A stretch of DNA of 64,000 nucleotides, taken from positions 88,168,717 to 88,232,716 of the forward strand of contig CM045762.1 in the NCBI GenBank assembly GCA_025200525.1, given 5' to 3'. Source of the DNA: Camellia lanceoleosa. Lineage: Eukaryota > Streptophyta > Magnoliopsida > Ericales > Theaceae. Positions 22,490-34,769 of the stretch are shown piece after piece (the stretch's first letter is position 1; every line of letters starts with the position of its first letter). The position numbers were made by a program, and so were the translations under genes. Below the pieces are notes generated by a model. The model did no database searches, had not been told where the DNA came from, and saw only the letters and a list, made by a program, of their open reading frames with translations.

Positions 22490-25352
22490 AAAAGTTTGAA
22501 TGGGAATTTGGTAATACAAGCTGTCCCCTTTACAGATACTTCTGACGTGAGAAGTTGTTTTTCTATAAATACAACACCCTCGTTCATGGTTTTGGGTTAG
22601 AAAAATTCCCTAAGAGCCTATAGCTTGCTCAACCATCTTCTCTACCCTCTTGCAGTATAGATACACAATACATATACCTTACAAGCTCAAACTTGAAGCC
22701 TTTGCTAAGATTATTGAACACAATTTCAGCTCCTTAAGAGTGTTTAGCTTGTGGTTTGTGAACTAAGAAAAACATCCTATCATTTTCTTGTATTTTCAAC
22801 CATCTTTTCTCTCTTTTTTTTCTCATAATTTCATAGTGATTTTAGAGTTGTTTTTAAGCTTAAAATGTAATAAAATTTTGTTAAAAGTGAGTGAGCTAGC
22901 CACCTTTTAATTGGCTAGTTCACTTGTTGTGTACCCCTCTATTTTTCTTTCAATTTTTTTTTATTTGGCTTTCTTTTCACTTCTTTTGGTTAAATTTTAG
23001 TACCTTTTAGCCTTTGTTTTTGTGTGATATAAATTGAATATGGGCTTATAAAAGGGTCTTAGCCCTCCCTGCTACATGTGCTCTTACTTCATATGCTTTA
23101 AATATCATATTTGTGTTATTGTAAGTCCTTTCGGATTTTGCGTGTTTGGGATATAGCAGTCAATCCGTTAAGTTGATCGTTTTTAGCTTTCCTTATGTAC
23201 CTTAGAACCTTGTGGTCATGAGAGGATTAGAGCTTAGGCTTAGCCACCCCGCCACAAGTCCACTTATCTAGTGTAAATTTATTGCTTTAATATCATTGCA
23301 GTCCACCTTGAAGCTAGGTAATAGTTTCCGTGTTCAAAATGTTGAAAAACTTTCTTATCAATCATTTTCGAAATATGAAAATGGATGTCTCATCCTTGTT
23401 CCATGATAAAGAGGAGTTGTCAACAACTTTGGCAAGTTGTGTGTTTAAGCTTTGGTAGATAGCTAGCTTTTTGTCTTTTTTTCCTTACTTGCTTTGTTGT
23501 TACTAAAGAGCTCTTTCTTGAGAAGTGTTGAAAACTCTCTCCTAATTCCAAACTAAATCATGGAAAGGGATGTTTCATCCTTATTCCATGAGTAAGGAGA
23601 CGAGTTGACAACACTCTTGAGTTGTTACTTTTGTTCATTTTGATTGCTCTATGATCATCATGTACTATCTTGTGACTTGATGATTTATGAGTTAAGCATG
23701 TCTACCGCTTCCTTGTAAAGAGCATAGCATTTTTTTGTGTGTTTAGCCAAGTCTTTTCCTTTTGCTTTTAAAGATCATCATGCAAGAAATTTGCAATGGT
23801 TGATGATTTGGGAAGCAAATCTACTCCCTCCTCGAAAATCCTCATGACAAAAGGAAGCAGGAAGGATGAACGACTTTTGGAAACTCTCTGTCTTGCTTTG
23901 TTCCAGTTCTGTTGCAGTAGGGTATTCTCCAGAAACAGTGGTCGGCCGACCATTATTCTATATGGCCGGCCACTTGATTAGGCCGGCCGGCTAAGAGTGT
24001 TGTACGGCAGTGGTCGTTTTCAAGCAAAACAGAGCAGATTTTTCAGAACAAAACATATATATATTTTTTTACTGTAAACAAAGCAGCGTCTGGTGGCAAA
24101 TTGAGAGATTTTTGGAGGATTTTCTCGCTTGTGCGCATGCGACTCGCTACTCATTCAAGTCCATTCAATTAGCTTTGAGATTCATATTATGTAATTAATT
24201 AGCTATTTTCATTCAGACTTGTAATAATTAATTAGTTCATTGATTAGTGTTTGTAATAATTAGTTAATTAGGCCATTCGGACCCTCTTGTGCGAGGAAAA
24301 ATTTGTAATATTTGTATGTTTTCCAACTCTCATTTCTTTCTCCTTTTTATTTATATGCTTACCATGGTTGTATATAGTATCATGTTTTCATTTCATATCA
24401 TTGACATGTTTTGTATCCACTTTTGCATGCATTAAAGTTTGGCTCATCATTTTTTAATATCATTTTCATTTCTTACTTGCTTAAATACGTACGCTACCGC
24501 ATGCTTTGAGTTAATCCATATGACATAATAAAGCCAAACCTAATAGTTACATTCTTGTATGTGTTTCATTAGTCATGTGCATTGTTAAGGTCATGTATTT
24601 TTTCTAACTTTTTTTTTTTTTTTTGGACTTACCTCAGAGTACTGCGTGAGCATTTTTTGCTTTAGCATATTCACGTGTGTGATTGTTGCCATGCTTAGTA
24701 TCTTACCATGAGGCTACGTGCTCACTCGAAATGAACTGTTTGAATGCCTGTGGATGAAGGTTATTTTACTTGCATTGGGGATGATTTTAATCAAATGTAT
24801 GTACGATCTCATTTATTTCCTTTTGAGTTGTGTGCACTCAAAACTCTTTTAAAATAATCACATAAAATCAAGTCATTTCCAAAGCAAGCAAACAGTCTAT
24901 ACTTGTGTGCCTCACATTGTATGTTAGCATAATAAAATCATAACAAGTGCACATAATGTTGATAAAAATCACATCATGATTAGTAGAGGCCGATCTTTGA
25001 TCGGGTGAGAGGGATGCTCAATTCATGACCTTCCACTCTCATACCTAAGTTCCTGAATTGAGACAACTTTTGTTACGATGGACAAGTGACCTTTGGCATG
25101 AGTCACGGGTTTCCTAAAATTCCCAAAAATATTTAGGTAGCGACTCTGAAATCTGACAATGTAGTTTATTTTTGGCATCTCTAATGATTAATGGATTTTC
25201 TAAAGATTTTCTAGATTTGGACCCTCATTTGTCTTTTTCTATTTCACATTGCACTTGTGAAACCTTATTCAGAACCACGGGAGTCCGAACTATAGGGCTA
25301 TCGTATCCGACGAGACTAAACCCCTCCAAGGAGCCGCATAAAACCAACTACG
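22490..25352 (+). repeat. 5'-truncated LTR G of the TGTAGACACCCC family
   Basis: The start motif is missing. The piece begins just before a TATA box (CTATAAATAC, 22563-22572) and the CCCTCGTTCATGGTTTTGGGTTAGAAAAA leader block (22579 on) shared with LTR M at 40450. It has a GGCCGGCC-rich tract at 23938-23994 and, near the end, the block CATTGCACTTGTGAAACCTTATTC (from 25248) shared with C, F and H. It could be the 3' LTR of element D after deletion of pol, since orientation and order agree. Confidence 0.75.
22563..22572 (+). promoter_or_regulatory. TATA box of LTR G
   Basis: CTATAAATAC upstream of the conserved leader block. The upstream promoter part of this LTR is lost. Confidence 0.55.
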
Positions 25353-25591
25353 AGCCATGCCATCAACACTTTGAAAATTGTTTTCGCTAAGGAATGAGTA
25401 AAAAGCCTAGTAGAGATAAACTTAATGACATCTATGGTGTTCAACAATAACATATGGTGAATGCACATGAAATGCCATGATAAAATACGAGTTTTTCTTT
25501 TAAGAGATGATGTCATGCACACTTCCAAAATCAAAGCTCAAAAGCTTTTCAAAGCAAGAAGCAGGCGATAAATACAACAGGTATTTCCTAT
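25353..25591. other. Sequence between LTR G and solo LTR H
   Basis: 239 bases with no protein-like frame. Phrases such as ACATATGGTGAATGCACATGAAATGCCATGATAAAATACGAG (from 25448) vaguely recall the leader of the Ogre-like elements. It should join directly to 28806, because H is flanked by a target duplication. I cannot assign it further. Confidence 0.5.
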
Positions 25592-28500
25592 TGTAGCTTG
25601 CTTTTAGGTGCTTCGGATCTGATTAGCCCTCTGATTCGGACTCAAGTGGTTCTTAATCTGGTTTCACAAATGCAATATAAACTGATAAACAGAAAAGAGT
25701 CTAAATTTGGCACATTATTTTAGAAAATTGATTTTGAATTAAAGATGCCAAAAATGGACTACATTGCCAGATTTTAGAGTCGCCACCTAAATATTTTTTG
25801 GGGAAATTTAGGAAAAAAGGCCATTAGTCCGTCATTACCAAAGTGTCTTGGCTTCGGAACTTAGGTATGAGAGGGGAAGGTCATGAATTGAGCACCCCAC
25901 TCACCTGATCAAAGATCAGCCTCTACTAATCATGATGTGATTCTTATTTACATTATATGCTCTTGTTTCAATTATTATGCTATTATTACTATGTGATACA
26001 TACAAGTATAGACCAATTCGCAAAATTTCAAATGCTTTGATTTCATGTTTATTTTGGAAAAAAATAAAAATAAACCGTTTTGAATACATGTCACTTGAAA
26101 AAGCGAGCTCGTATTGACATTAATCAAATTAATCCAATTTAGGTAAAAAGGCCTTCATCTACTGGCATTCAAACAAGTATATAACTCAAGCACGTAGTCT
26201 CATGGAATATGCTTGATATGGCAACACAAACACACAATGCAATATGCTAAAGCGAGAAATGCTCATCTAGTACTCCAAGGCAAGCCAAATAAAGCAAAAT
26301 AATTAGAAAATATGCATGCTCCTAAATAATACAATATGGCTAATGTGATACATATAATTATGCAAATAACAAGTTCGGCTACTAGCATAGAATATGATTC
26401 AATCTAGGATATGGGATAAATCATGTATTCGATTAAAAGAATTTGAAATTGACATTGTCAGTATGATTAGCCGAACCCTTATGCATGCGAGATGAGTGTA
26501 TGTGAATCATGGAAAATGCTAAGGAAATATGATTTTATGCTACCATTGTAAGCAGGTAAATAAAAGGGAGAAAGAAATGGGGGTTGGAAGACATACACAC
26601 ATTATTAAATATTTGCCCCCGTGTAAGAAGGTTCGAATGAGTGTCCAAGTGTCTGGATTAAACTAGCTATTACAAATTCGAATGAAAAATAAATAAATAA
26701 CAAGCTATCTAATTTATTACAATAAGGATAATTAGAACACTAATTACAACAATATAATATGAACAATAATCATAATTACAACAATAATTAATAATGCGAA
26801 CGACATTAATAATGCATAAGACTCGGATGCGCGCTCATGCGGACAGTCTGTAGAAGCTACTCTGTCTACCTCCTTGGGAATCTGCCCTATTTCACCCCCA
26901 GCCACTACCCCCTGTTTCTGCCAAAATACTCTGTTTACCAAACATTGGAGCCCGGCCGACCCCTAATGAGGCCTAGCCAGGTCCAAATAAGGCCGGCCGT
27001 GCCCTAGTTTCTTACAAAAATCTATTTTTGTGCTTTGGGGTGAAAATAGTGCAGATAGAGCAACTTTAAGCCATGTTTGTCCCTTCTGCTCTCCTCTATC
27101 ATAAAACTCAAGAGAAGAGTGAATTCAAGTCTGAAACTATCAATAGGCACAAGTTGATGGCTTGATGATTTCGAACGCAATTTCGACAAAACAATTAATA
27201 AATGCAATGAAGACGACCACCCCTCCTCATCATGGAGGCTCAAAGAGGAAGACAAACACGCCTCAAGTTTCATCAAAATATCATGGATTGATAAGTGACA
27301 ATTCTCGAAGTGATGAACTCGGCATAACGTCTGGCTGAATCCAACCGATTTTAAGCATTTTCTTTATGTTGATTTCATTGATTTTAAGCCAATTGTTATT
27401 AGTCCTTTCCATTACTTAATCACTTTGTCCAATAATGAGAGGTAAGTCCACTAAATGAGAAGACATGCCAAACAAGAAGTGATCCATAACATGAAAGAGA
27501 GACTACACCTTAGTAATGAACCTCCGTAGAGATTAAGCCATTGAGCATAGGTCTCTTTCTCATGCCTTGAATAGCAATCAATCGCTTGAAATGACTCTCA
27601 AACAAAGAAAAAAACAAGAAAGGAGGGAGGGTGCAGAAATGATTATGAAAGATTGCCTATTAGAATAAGACTCTTCACATAACTAAGTAGTAAACAAAAG
27701 CTGTCAACTCGAATGACTTGGTGTCTAAGACCAAAACACCCGAAGCCATGAGGACGTACAATATAACAAGCAAAGTAGTCAAAGCATAAACTAATTAAAT
27801 GAATTAAAACAACCCTAAACAACCCCTAATATGTAAAAATCAGTGGCTAAAATTATGTTTAAGAGCATAAAAAGATAATAAATAAATAAATAAATAACAA
27901 GGAGTCAGAAGGCTTGTAAACAAGAGCAAGGAGAGGTGGCTAACCCCTCCACTTTTGGGACTTTTAAACCATGTTTTTCAGCTCTTTTAAACTCTAAAAA
28001 TCAATTTGAAAGCCAAGAAAAATAGTGGTAAAACTAAGGAGATGAGCTATGAAGTAAGGTGCAAGAAAGGGTGTTAACCCTCGCTACCTTTCGTAGCTAT
28101 TCAACCCTAAATTCTAACACTTGAAATGGATTCAAAACAACACAAAGACACAAGAAATAGATAGAAAGAGATAGAAACAAAAGCAAGAGAAAAGGTGACA
28201 AGCTTATACCTCTTGAAGAGAGCAAGCTATGGTTGTAAACCAAACTTGATCCTAGCACACTCTCAAGGTTGAATTATGATTCACAAGTCTCAATCAAGGT
28301 CCTAAGGTTCAACTCCAAGGGTGTATATCATGTATAGATATAGTTAAAGAATGATAAAAGCTAGCTTGCACAAGAAGAAATAGTTCTCAAGGGAGTTTTG
28401 CTTCTTTTGAAAATTTTCTAATCCTCAATACAGTGGGATCAGTTCATATTTATAGAATTTAAGCAAAATAGGTCACAAATATCTTCAAAAATAGAAAGTT

Positions 28501-28805
28501 GGCTAATTCCCACCCAGATCAGTGTTTCTCACCAAAAAGGCACAGCCGACTCCCAATGAGGCACGGCCAGGCCCCAATGTGCTCCCATGTTCCTCTGCTT
28601 CAGGCTCAGTGTAGGGTGGCACAATGTTCAAAGAGGGACCTCTAACGTAAGAATAGTGTAAATATGAAGGTTTTGGGATTGTTTTAGAGCTTGGGCTTAA
28701 ATTCATCCGTTGAGAAGTCAAATAATACACAATGTAACTTTCATCATCGAATGCACAGGACAAAGCTCCCGAGTCATGCGGGCGGTCAAAAATGGGGTGT
28801 TTACA
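25592..28805 (-). mobile_element. Solo LTR H of the TGTAGACACCCC family
   Basis: A 3,214-bp minus-strand LTR from TGTAAACACCCC (at 28805) to AGCTACA (at 25592). The flanks CCTAT (25587-25591) and CCTAG (28806-28810) agree in four of five bases, as for an aged target duplication, and no primer site or gag adjoins it, so it is a solo LTR. It has GGCCGA-type tracts at 26951-27000 and 28541-28580 and a TATA box at 28447-28455. Non-coding. Confidence 0.82.
28447..28455 (-). promoter_or_regulatory. TATA box of solo LTR H
   Basis: Minus strand CTATAAATA, about 86 bases downstream of the proximal GGCCGA-type tract, as in related LTRs. Confidence 0.55.
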
Positions 28806-29845
28806 CCTAGGCTGGTGTCTACAAGTAGTTTCAAAAGCACTACGAATCCAATTTACTATCTTTCAACTAAAGGAACTTGGAACCTACTTAGTGTGTGTTT
28901 TCGAACTTTCACCAATGATCTAAAGCAAAATTAATCACAACTATACCCCGTAACCAGATTTACCACAATATTTACCCCTTTTTTCTAAAAAACAATGCAA
29001 GTCTTCTCAACACAACATTTCTTGATACAAAAATGTGACAATTACAAATCGATGATATGAAAAATGACGTGCGTGATTTATAAACATTTCAAAGGCCTAA
29101 TTCACATGTAATTTTTATCACATGACAATGTTGTCCTCAACCGATAGCCAAAACAATTATCTCTAATAAGAAAATTAAAGAATAATAACAATAATATAAA
29201 TCCATATACGAATAATCTGAAATCTCCATGATTTCCCATTATTTCCATGATTCGCAATACCCAATATTCATTATTCCTCAAGAGTCTCATGAACCTCCAC
29301 ATTTCAAATTCAATTTCAAAAATCTCACACATCTTAGTTTTAACTACATGAGATTTAATTGAATAATAAAAGAAGTTAAAAAGGAATTCCCATTTTATGC
29401 ATCATTACATATAATAATCAAACCCTAGTTTTCTCAAATCTTTTAGCTACCAAGAATAGCACATAACAAGGTTAAACAACATGTACATCGTTAAGGAAAT
29501 CCATACCTCAAGCAAGAATAGAGAAGGAGAATTAATGCCTAAAATCCTGCAACGACAAAAATACAAACTCTTTTGATTAAAACGAAGCATTTGATGTGAT
29601 CAAGCTTTTGGTGTTAAGAACTATGGGTAAGTAATCAATAGAACTAGATAAAATCAAAGGTTTTAAAGCTCTAAGGGTTAACAATGGCGAATAGAGCTAT
29701 GAGGGAGAAGAACATGGTGTGAATATAGGTTTTTATGCACTAAGTACTGTTTTAAAAATTCGGAACAATGTGGGCACGAATACACATTCACGAGCATGAA
29801 CCTCACAATCGCGATGAGTAGTGGATCTCTGGACAGTGCGAGTGT
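28806..29845. other. Unassigned sequence, possible LTR remains
   Basis: About 1 kb without a convincing gene. The AT-rich stretch at 29400-29745 (CATACCTCAAGCAAGAATAGAG and what follows) resembles the downstream part of LTRs of the TGTCACACC class seen at 62560. No ends, primer site or target duplication were found. Confidence 0.35.
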
Positions 29846-30960
29846 ACTGCAGTTTGAGCCCTCAATCTGGTTCCACGAGTGTAATATGAAACAGAATGAG
29901 AGACCAAATGTATCAACTTTATAGAAAATTCATTAATCATAAGAGATGCCAAAAATGTACTACATTACTCGACTCAAAGTTGCCACCTAACCTTTTCAGG
30001 CAAAAAAAAAAAAAAACTATGTAACCCATGACCCGCACCCAAAGGCCATGATGCGTAAGTAATCAAAGTGTCTCGACTCGAGAACTTAGATGTCGTCATG
30101 AATTGAGCACCTCTACTCACCCAATCAAAGATCGACCTTTACTAATTGATGATTTAGGAATTATTAACATGACATGATCATATAACCCAATTATTATTAT
30201 TATTATCTTTACTATCTGAAACAAACAAATATAGACCGAATCACCTATTTCGGAATGTTCTAATCTCTCACTATTTTATTTCATTTTTTTTTTTTTAGAA
30301 AAGAGGGTTAGAAAGGTAGAAATCTCATAAAAAAATCAAGACATTTGCCCCGCAAAGAGATCAGAATCATTCCAACCTAGGCAATGAGACCTCCATACAA
30401 TGAGCAATCATGGTGATATAGCAAATAAGTACATAGCCTAATGGTAGCATGCTAGACATAATAAGAAGCAATCACAAGTAGGATGCAAAGATGAAAGAGG
30501 CCCACCTAGTACTTTTCCACACCATGGCAAGAGTATGAATGGTTAGAAAGCAATGCATGATCCTAGATGTTAAGCTAAATGATATGCAAATGAAATGATA
30601 GAAGTGCTGACCGAGTACTCCTAGCCAAGCAAAATCTGAAAATAGAAAATGCATGATCCTAGATGTAATATCTAATGCAAAATCCGCACACAAGGAATCC
30701 AAAGGGGCTTTGGACATTATTAAGATGACATGGATATCAACAAAGCACATAACACATAGTTTAATATGAAAATAATGGTCCAAGCCTGAGTGCATGTTCT
30801 TACGCTAATCATGGGATTATGATGACAGTAAAAAAAGTCTAAGTCATCAAAAAGTAAAAAAGTGAAGAGTAAGGGTAAGGAGAAAAGAGACCCGTCCCAA
30901 TGCACACAACAATATAATGAATAGAAGCTAAGAAAATTGCGAGATGAAAATAAAGGAAAT
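29846..30960 (-). repeat. Old LTR J related to the TGTAGACACCCC family
   Basis: The block order matches the end half of LTR H read on the same strand: CTCAATCTGGTTCCAC, GAATTGAGCACC then CCTTTACTAATT (30091-30146), the 'ACATAGCCTAATGGTAGCATGCTAGACAT' segment from 30430, and the CGAGTACTCCTAGCCAAGCAAAATCTGAAAATAGAAAATGCATGATCC segment from 30612. It is more diverged than the others. An internal repeat of the GAAAGCAATGCATGATCCTAGATGT segment occurs at 30546 and 30640. The upper boundary is uncertain and may reach 31460. Confidence 0.6.
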
Positions 30961-31482
30961 TCCAACGAGAATAGAGAGGTTCTCTACCTCTTACAAATGA
31001 AAATGAATATCAACTACCCAAATCCATGAGAAATGATGATGATAGGGGAGATCTAGCCTATTCTCAAGGAGGAAGCCATATTTAGGCTTCTACATCATCA
31101 AAACTAACAAGAATGGTGAGAAAGGACAAAACTCTAATGAGAGGAGGAAGATTGTCATATTCCAACTCATGAAAAGGAGCGTAAACCACTCAAATCAATG
31201 TAAGATAGGTTCGAGAAGAGAGAGACTTTCTCTTCTTATGGAGAAAAGTGTTCCTAGATTTCTAACCCAAAAAATCAAAAAGAAAGTAATTTGGGGCTTG
31301 GCCAAAGCGCTATCTGAGCCCCTATTAACTACATAAAGGGAAGAAAGAGAGAAATCAACTAACCTAGCAACAATTCTAACCAACAATCCCAATAAATCTC
31401 CAAAATAGAAGAAAAAGAAGAAATGCCCTACCAATAATTGAAAAGGAGGTGCAACTTCCTTACCCTCGACCTTGGCTTTCAC

Positions 31483-31856
31483 TTAGCTACCAACCTCATC
31501 TCCGCTATCTCCATCAGAGCCTCTGCGGCTCTCACTGCCACTAGCATTGTCTCTAGAGCCATCATTAGAACCACTACCATTTCCACTGCCCTCCTCCTCA
31601 TCATCAACACTATCAACATCGTTGCCCTTCGAATACACAATATCAGTGCTCACGCCCCCCTTACTATCCTCAAAGGTCTCATCAGTGCCAAGATCCTCCT
31701 CATGTGAAGCAATGGGAGTTCTCTTCGAAGAGGAAGAGCTCTTCACTACCTAGTCACCTTTGCCTCTATTAAGGCCACCCCTACCACAACCTCTATCAGT
31801 ATCTCTCCCCTGAGCTAGAGGATGACCTGTTTCCCTCTAGACTACCGGAGAAGGCA
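31483..31856 (-). pseudogene. Acidic Ser/Gly/Asp-rich ORF remnant
   Basis: Minus-strand translation from about 31856 gives MPSPVV, a stop, then RGCGRGGLNRGKGD, another stop and KSSSSSKRTPIAS, followed by an acidic tail rich in Gly, Ser and Asp. No known domain is present. Basic RGG-like followed by acidic low-complexity sequence would fit a nucleic-acid-binding tail, perhaps of the mobile-domain protein or a gag, but this is inference. A similar acidic GSD-rich frame occurs on the same strand at 36324-36524. Confidence 0.4.
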
Positions 31857-33080
31857 TCACCAGTTCCGTAGCATGATGAAACAAAGGGTTGGCAAGAAAC
31901 AAAATTTCAAATAAAAAGGGTACAGAGATAAAACAGTCTATTGTGGAGAAGTGTTTTGGAAATACTCTATGGATCCTGTTAGACGCTCTTGATCCTCAGC
32001 TAGTCACTTGAAAAGGAATGAACAATCCGATCGAGGGTGCCAGAATTAGCACTCTGACGAAAAAGTCAGTGTATACTCTCTTGATTGCTTTTAATTAAGT
32101 TTCTTAGGTCTGTTTACCTTTTTACGGTGATACTCCTCTATTTATATTTTTCTTTGGGGCCTCAGGGTCGGGCCCACCCTCATTCCATTGCACGTCTATT
32201 TATTCGGATTTTATTCAACTAGTTCTATGGCCGATTAATATATTCGGCCTTGGGATCATCCAGGATGGAGCCGAATACAAATTCCATCATTGACTGTCCT
32301 CATACCATTATTCGGCTTTGTTACCCCCACAATATCCGGATCCCACATCTATCATAATGTATCAGAATAGGAGTATGAGGATGAACAATACAGAATGAGC
32401 CAGAATGGGATACCTAAACACCAACTGGAGCAAGGGCTTGCTCCCTCCTCCGCACTATATGGACCAGGGACTCAATCACCTCCAAACATCGCTCAGTGTA
32501 GGCCGTGGAAGGCTGCAAATAGAAATGGAAATATGAATAAAGCAGAATAAAGCAGCATGAAACATTATAGGAGTATCTGAGAAGGCTATGAAAGGGATAA
32601 GATATACCTATCTCATCTCTAGAGCAAGGGTGAGCACCCGATCCTCAGGAAGCTCTAGAGGAACTCTCTGAGAGCACCGCTTGGCCTCATGTATGTAATT
32701 GAGAAAGAAAGTGCTGGAAAGCTGGTGGTAGGATCAATGGAAGGAACAACAACGCCTTTAGGGGCAGGAGCATCAGCAAGAATAGGGGCAGCGGTTGGGC
32801 ACCTCCCAATACTCAGGCTGTATTGGGAGTAATAGGAGTATGATATGGGACTGCAAGAATGTAGCGTAATCCCCGAGAACATGGAATAGGTCAGCATCCT
32901 TTCTGTCCAACATGGCCTTGAGCTCAGCCATGTCAGTGAGCAGATCAACAGTTCTCATGCGAGCAAGCAGAGGAAATGGGATGACCAAAATGGCATGATG
33001 TAGGGTCTAACAAAGAAAGCGCTCCCCCAAGTACCAAGCTTGGCTAAACGGACCCTTAAATAGTATCCTCGCCCTAGATG
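31857..33080 (-). other. Low-content region downstream of the mobile-domain remnant
   Basis: Short broken frames only. The stretch 32655-32988 (minus) may be the C-terminal continuation of the mobile-domain ORF (MAELKAMLDRKDADLFHVLGD resembles a coiled-coil tail). 32040-32400 is AT-rich non-coding with ATTCGGC repeats (for example 32205, 32320). No element ends were identified. Confidence 0.35.
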
Positions 33081-34196
33081 CTACCCATGATGTAGCATAT
33101 CACTCTCTTTCAGGCTGGGGCAAAACCCTCTAGGGGTGCCCATAGCAAGCAAAAACAAAGTCATGAAAGTACGAAGCAATAAATCTTTAAAGTGAGCGAA
33201 AAGAGGTAGAGGTAGAGGTAGAGGGTACCTTTCATGTGCACTAATATCCGCTAAGCACCCTCGCCTTCTGGCGGGAGGATGAGCTTCCATAACTGTACAA
33301 CATGGCTAGGCTAATGCCTTCCCAATCATAATCCCTCATCCAGAGAATGTCCACCATCGTGCTCAAGAAGTACAATCCAATAGTATTTTCCCTATTCGCA
33401 AATAGGGTAATACCAAGGACGTACAAGTAGAACCCACAAGCATACTAAGCAGTGGCCTCTGTGGTGTTGGGGTGTGTGCCATGGAATCTTTAGTGCAGCC
33501 AACTATAATAGATGATCGCTGGGCTATCCTTCAGTGGAATGGCCCCAAGTAAATGAAGCTAACGACATTCCAAGATCCCATATCCAAGTCGAAAGGGATT
33601 AGATCACCCCATATAGGGAGATCGGTAATCATAGAGAAGTCGTAAAGGGTTATCATCATCTCCCCTATAGGAGAGAAGTGGAAAGAGTTGGTGGTATCCC
33701 ACCACCTCTCCATAAGGGCTGCAACGGTCGACCGAGTGGCCTGCATCTGGGTGGTCCTTTAGCGAGCGTCCCAAAAGTCGGCTGTTCACCAAGGCCAGGA
33801 CTTCGATAGGGAGAACCTAGTACCACCGACGAGGAAATATGATAGTCCCATAGCGCTTCACCTAGCAGCCATTGTCTTGTTTCAAGAAAGTTTGATTAGT
33901 ACAATGCAGATATAAGAAAATGTGAATAAACATGTGAATTTGGTATCAAGGTTTACTAGATGGGCATCGTCGGATAGGAGTAACTATTGCACCTAAAGAC
34001 GCATGTCCAGGGCAACCCCTGGCTAGAACCTAGTGAATGTAAGCATGATACTATGAATAATGCAGTAAATGCCAGGCTAGCAGGTAGCCAGATCGAAGGG
34101 CCTGAAATGTGCGGGTGGTAGCATCGGACCAAATAGAGGAGGAAGGATGTCCTCTGCCGCCATGTTTGGATCATCCATCTAGACACCTACGTCATT
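33081..34196 (-). pseudogene. Plant mobile domain (PMD) ORF, broken
   Basis: The minus strand carries, in order, MDDPNMAAEDILPPLFGPML, ALMERWWDTTNSFHFSPIGE, MMITLYDFSMITDLPIWGD, YACGFYLYVLGITLFANREN and then YDWEGISLAMLYSYGSSSSR with QKARVLSGY. The W-T-F-H...GEM-TL-D...L-GLPI pattern and the later YLLG...LF and W-G--LA-LY blocks are those of the plant mobile domain (MAIN/MAIL1 type), found both in host proteins and in transposons. Several stops and frame changes make it a pseudogene. A TATA box for the same strand lies about 450 bases upstream. Flanking decayed LTR sequence suggests the transposon-borne form. Confidence 0.7.
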
Positions 34197-34650
34197 GGCA
34201 AGCATATGTACGTCAGCCTCGGGGGCCAAAGAAGGTACATTGATCTCTAGAAAGACGGGAGGACAGCATCCCTATGAGGGATATTAGCATCCATCAAGAA
34301 TGAATATGTGTGGGTGAACCAAAAATGAGGGAGAGCATGGACGAAAACCAAAAGACCACCCGACAGACCAAAAAACCCAAAAAACAAAGAGAAATGCTGG
34401 GAACTAGAGTGAGTGAGTGAGAGCTAAGCCAAAACATGTGAAACACGTAATAAGAGTGGAAAAATCAAAACTCCACCAAATCACTAACTGATTAGTTTAA
34501 AGTCGAGAGAAAAGTGGCGATTTCAAAAGAAAAAAGGGCATGGGGCGTTGGGTAGTGTGAGATGGAGAAAATCTAGAGAGGAGAGAGAGTAGAAAAGAGA
34601 GGAAAGGTGTTTTCAAATGGAATGGAGTAGAAATAAAGCTGTTGGTTTTC
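34197..34650 (-). other. Leader-like region upstream of the mobile-domain ORF
   Basis: A purine-rich on plus, pyrimidine-rich on minus stretch between a TATA box and the mobile-domain frame. It contains GAGAG and AAAACC repeats and no coding frame. It is probably the transcribed leader. Confidence 0.4.
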
Positions 34651-34657
34651 TTTTATA
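34651..34657 (-). promoter_or_regulatory. TATA box upstream of the mobile-domain ORF
   Basis: Minus strand TATAAAA, preceded (34700-34770) by GGTCGACCG and GGCTAC/TTGGTC-type bases resembling the GGCCGA tract that precedes the TATA box in the TGTAGACACCCC LTRs. It suggests an LTR-derived promoter. Confidence 0.5.
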
Positions 34658-34769
34658 AACCTTTTGGGAGGCAAAAAGATAAAACTATCCTAAAAATTTG
34701 AACAAGCGGTCGACCGCCATTTGTTTGGTTGACCAATTTTGTAGCCGACAACCTAAACAAGTGACCAAT

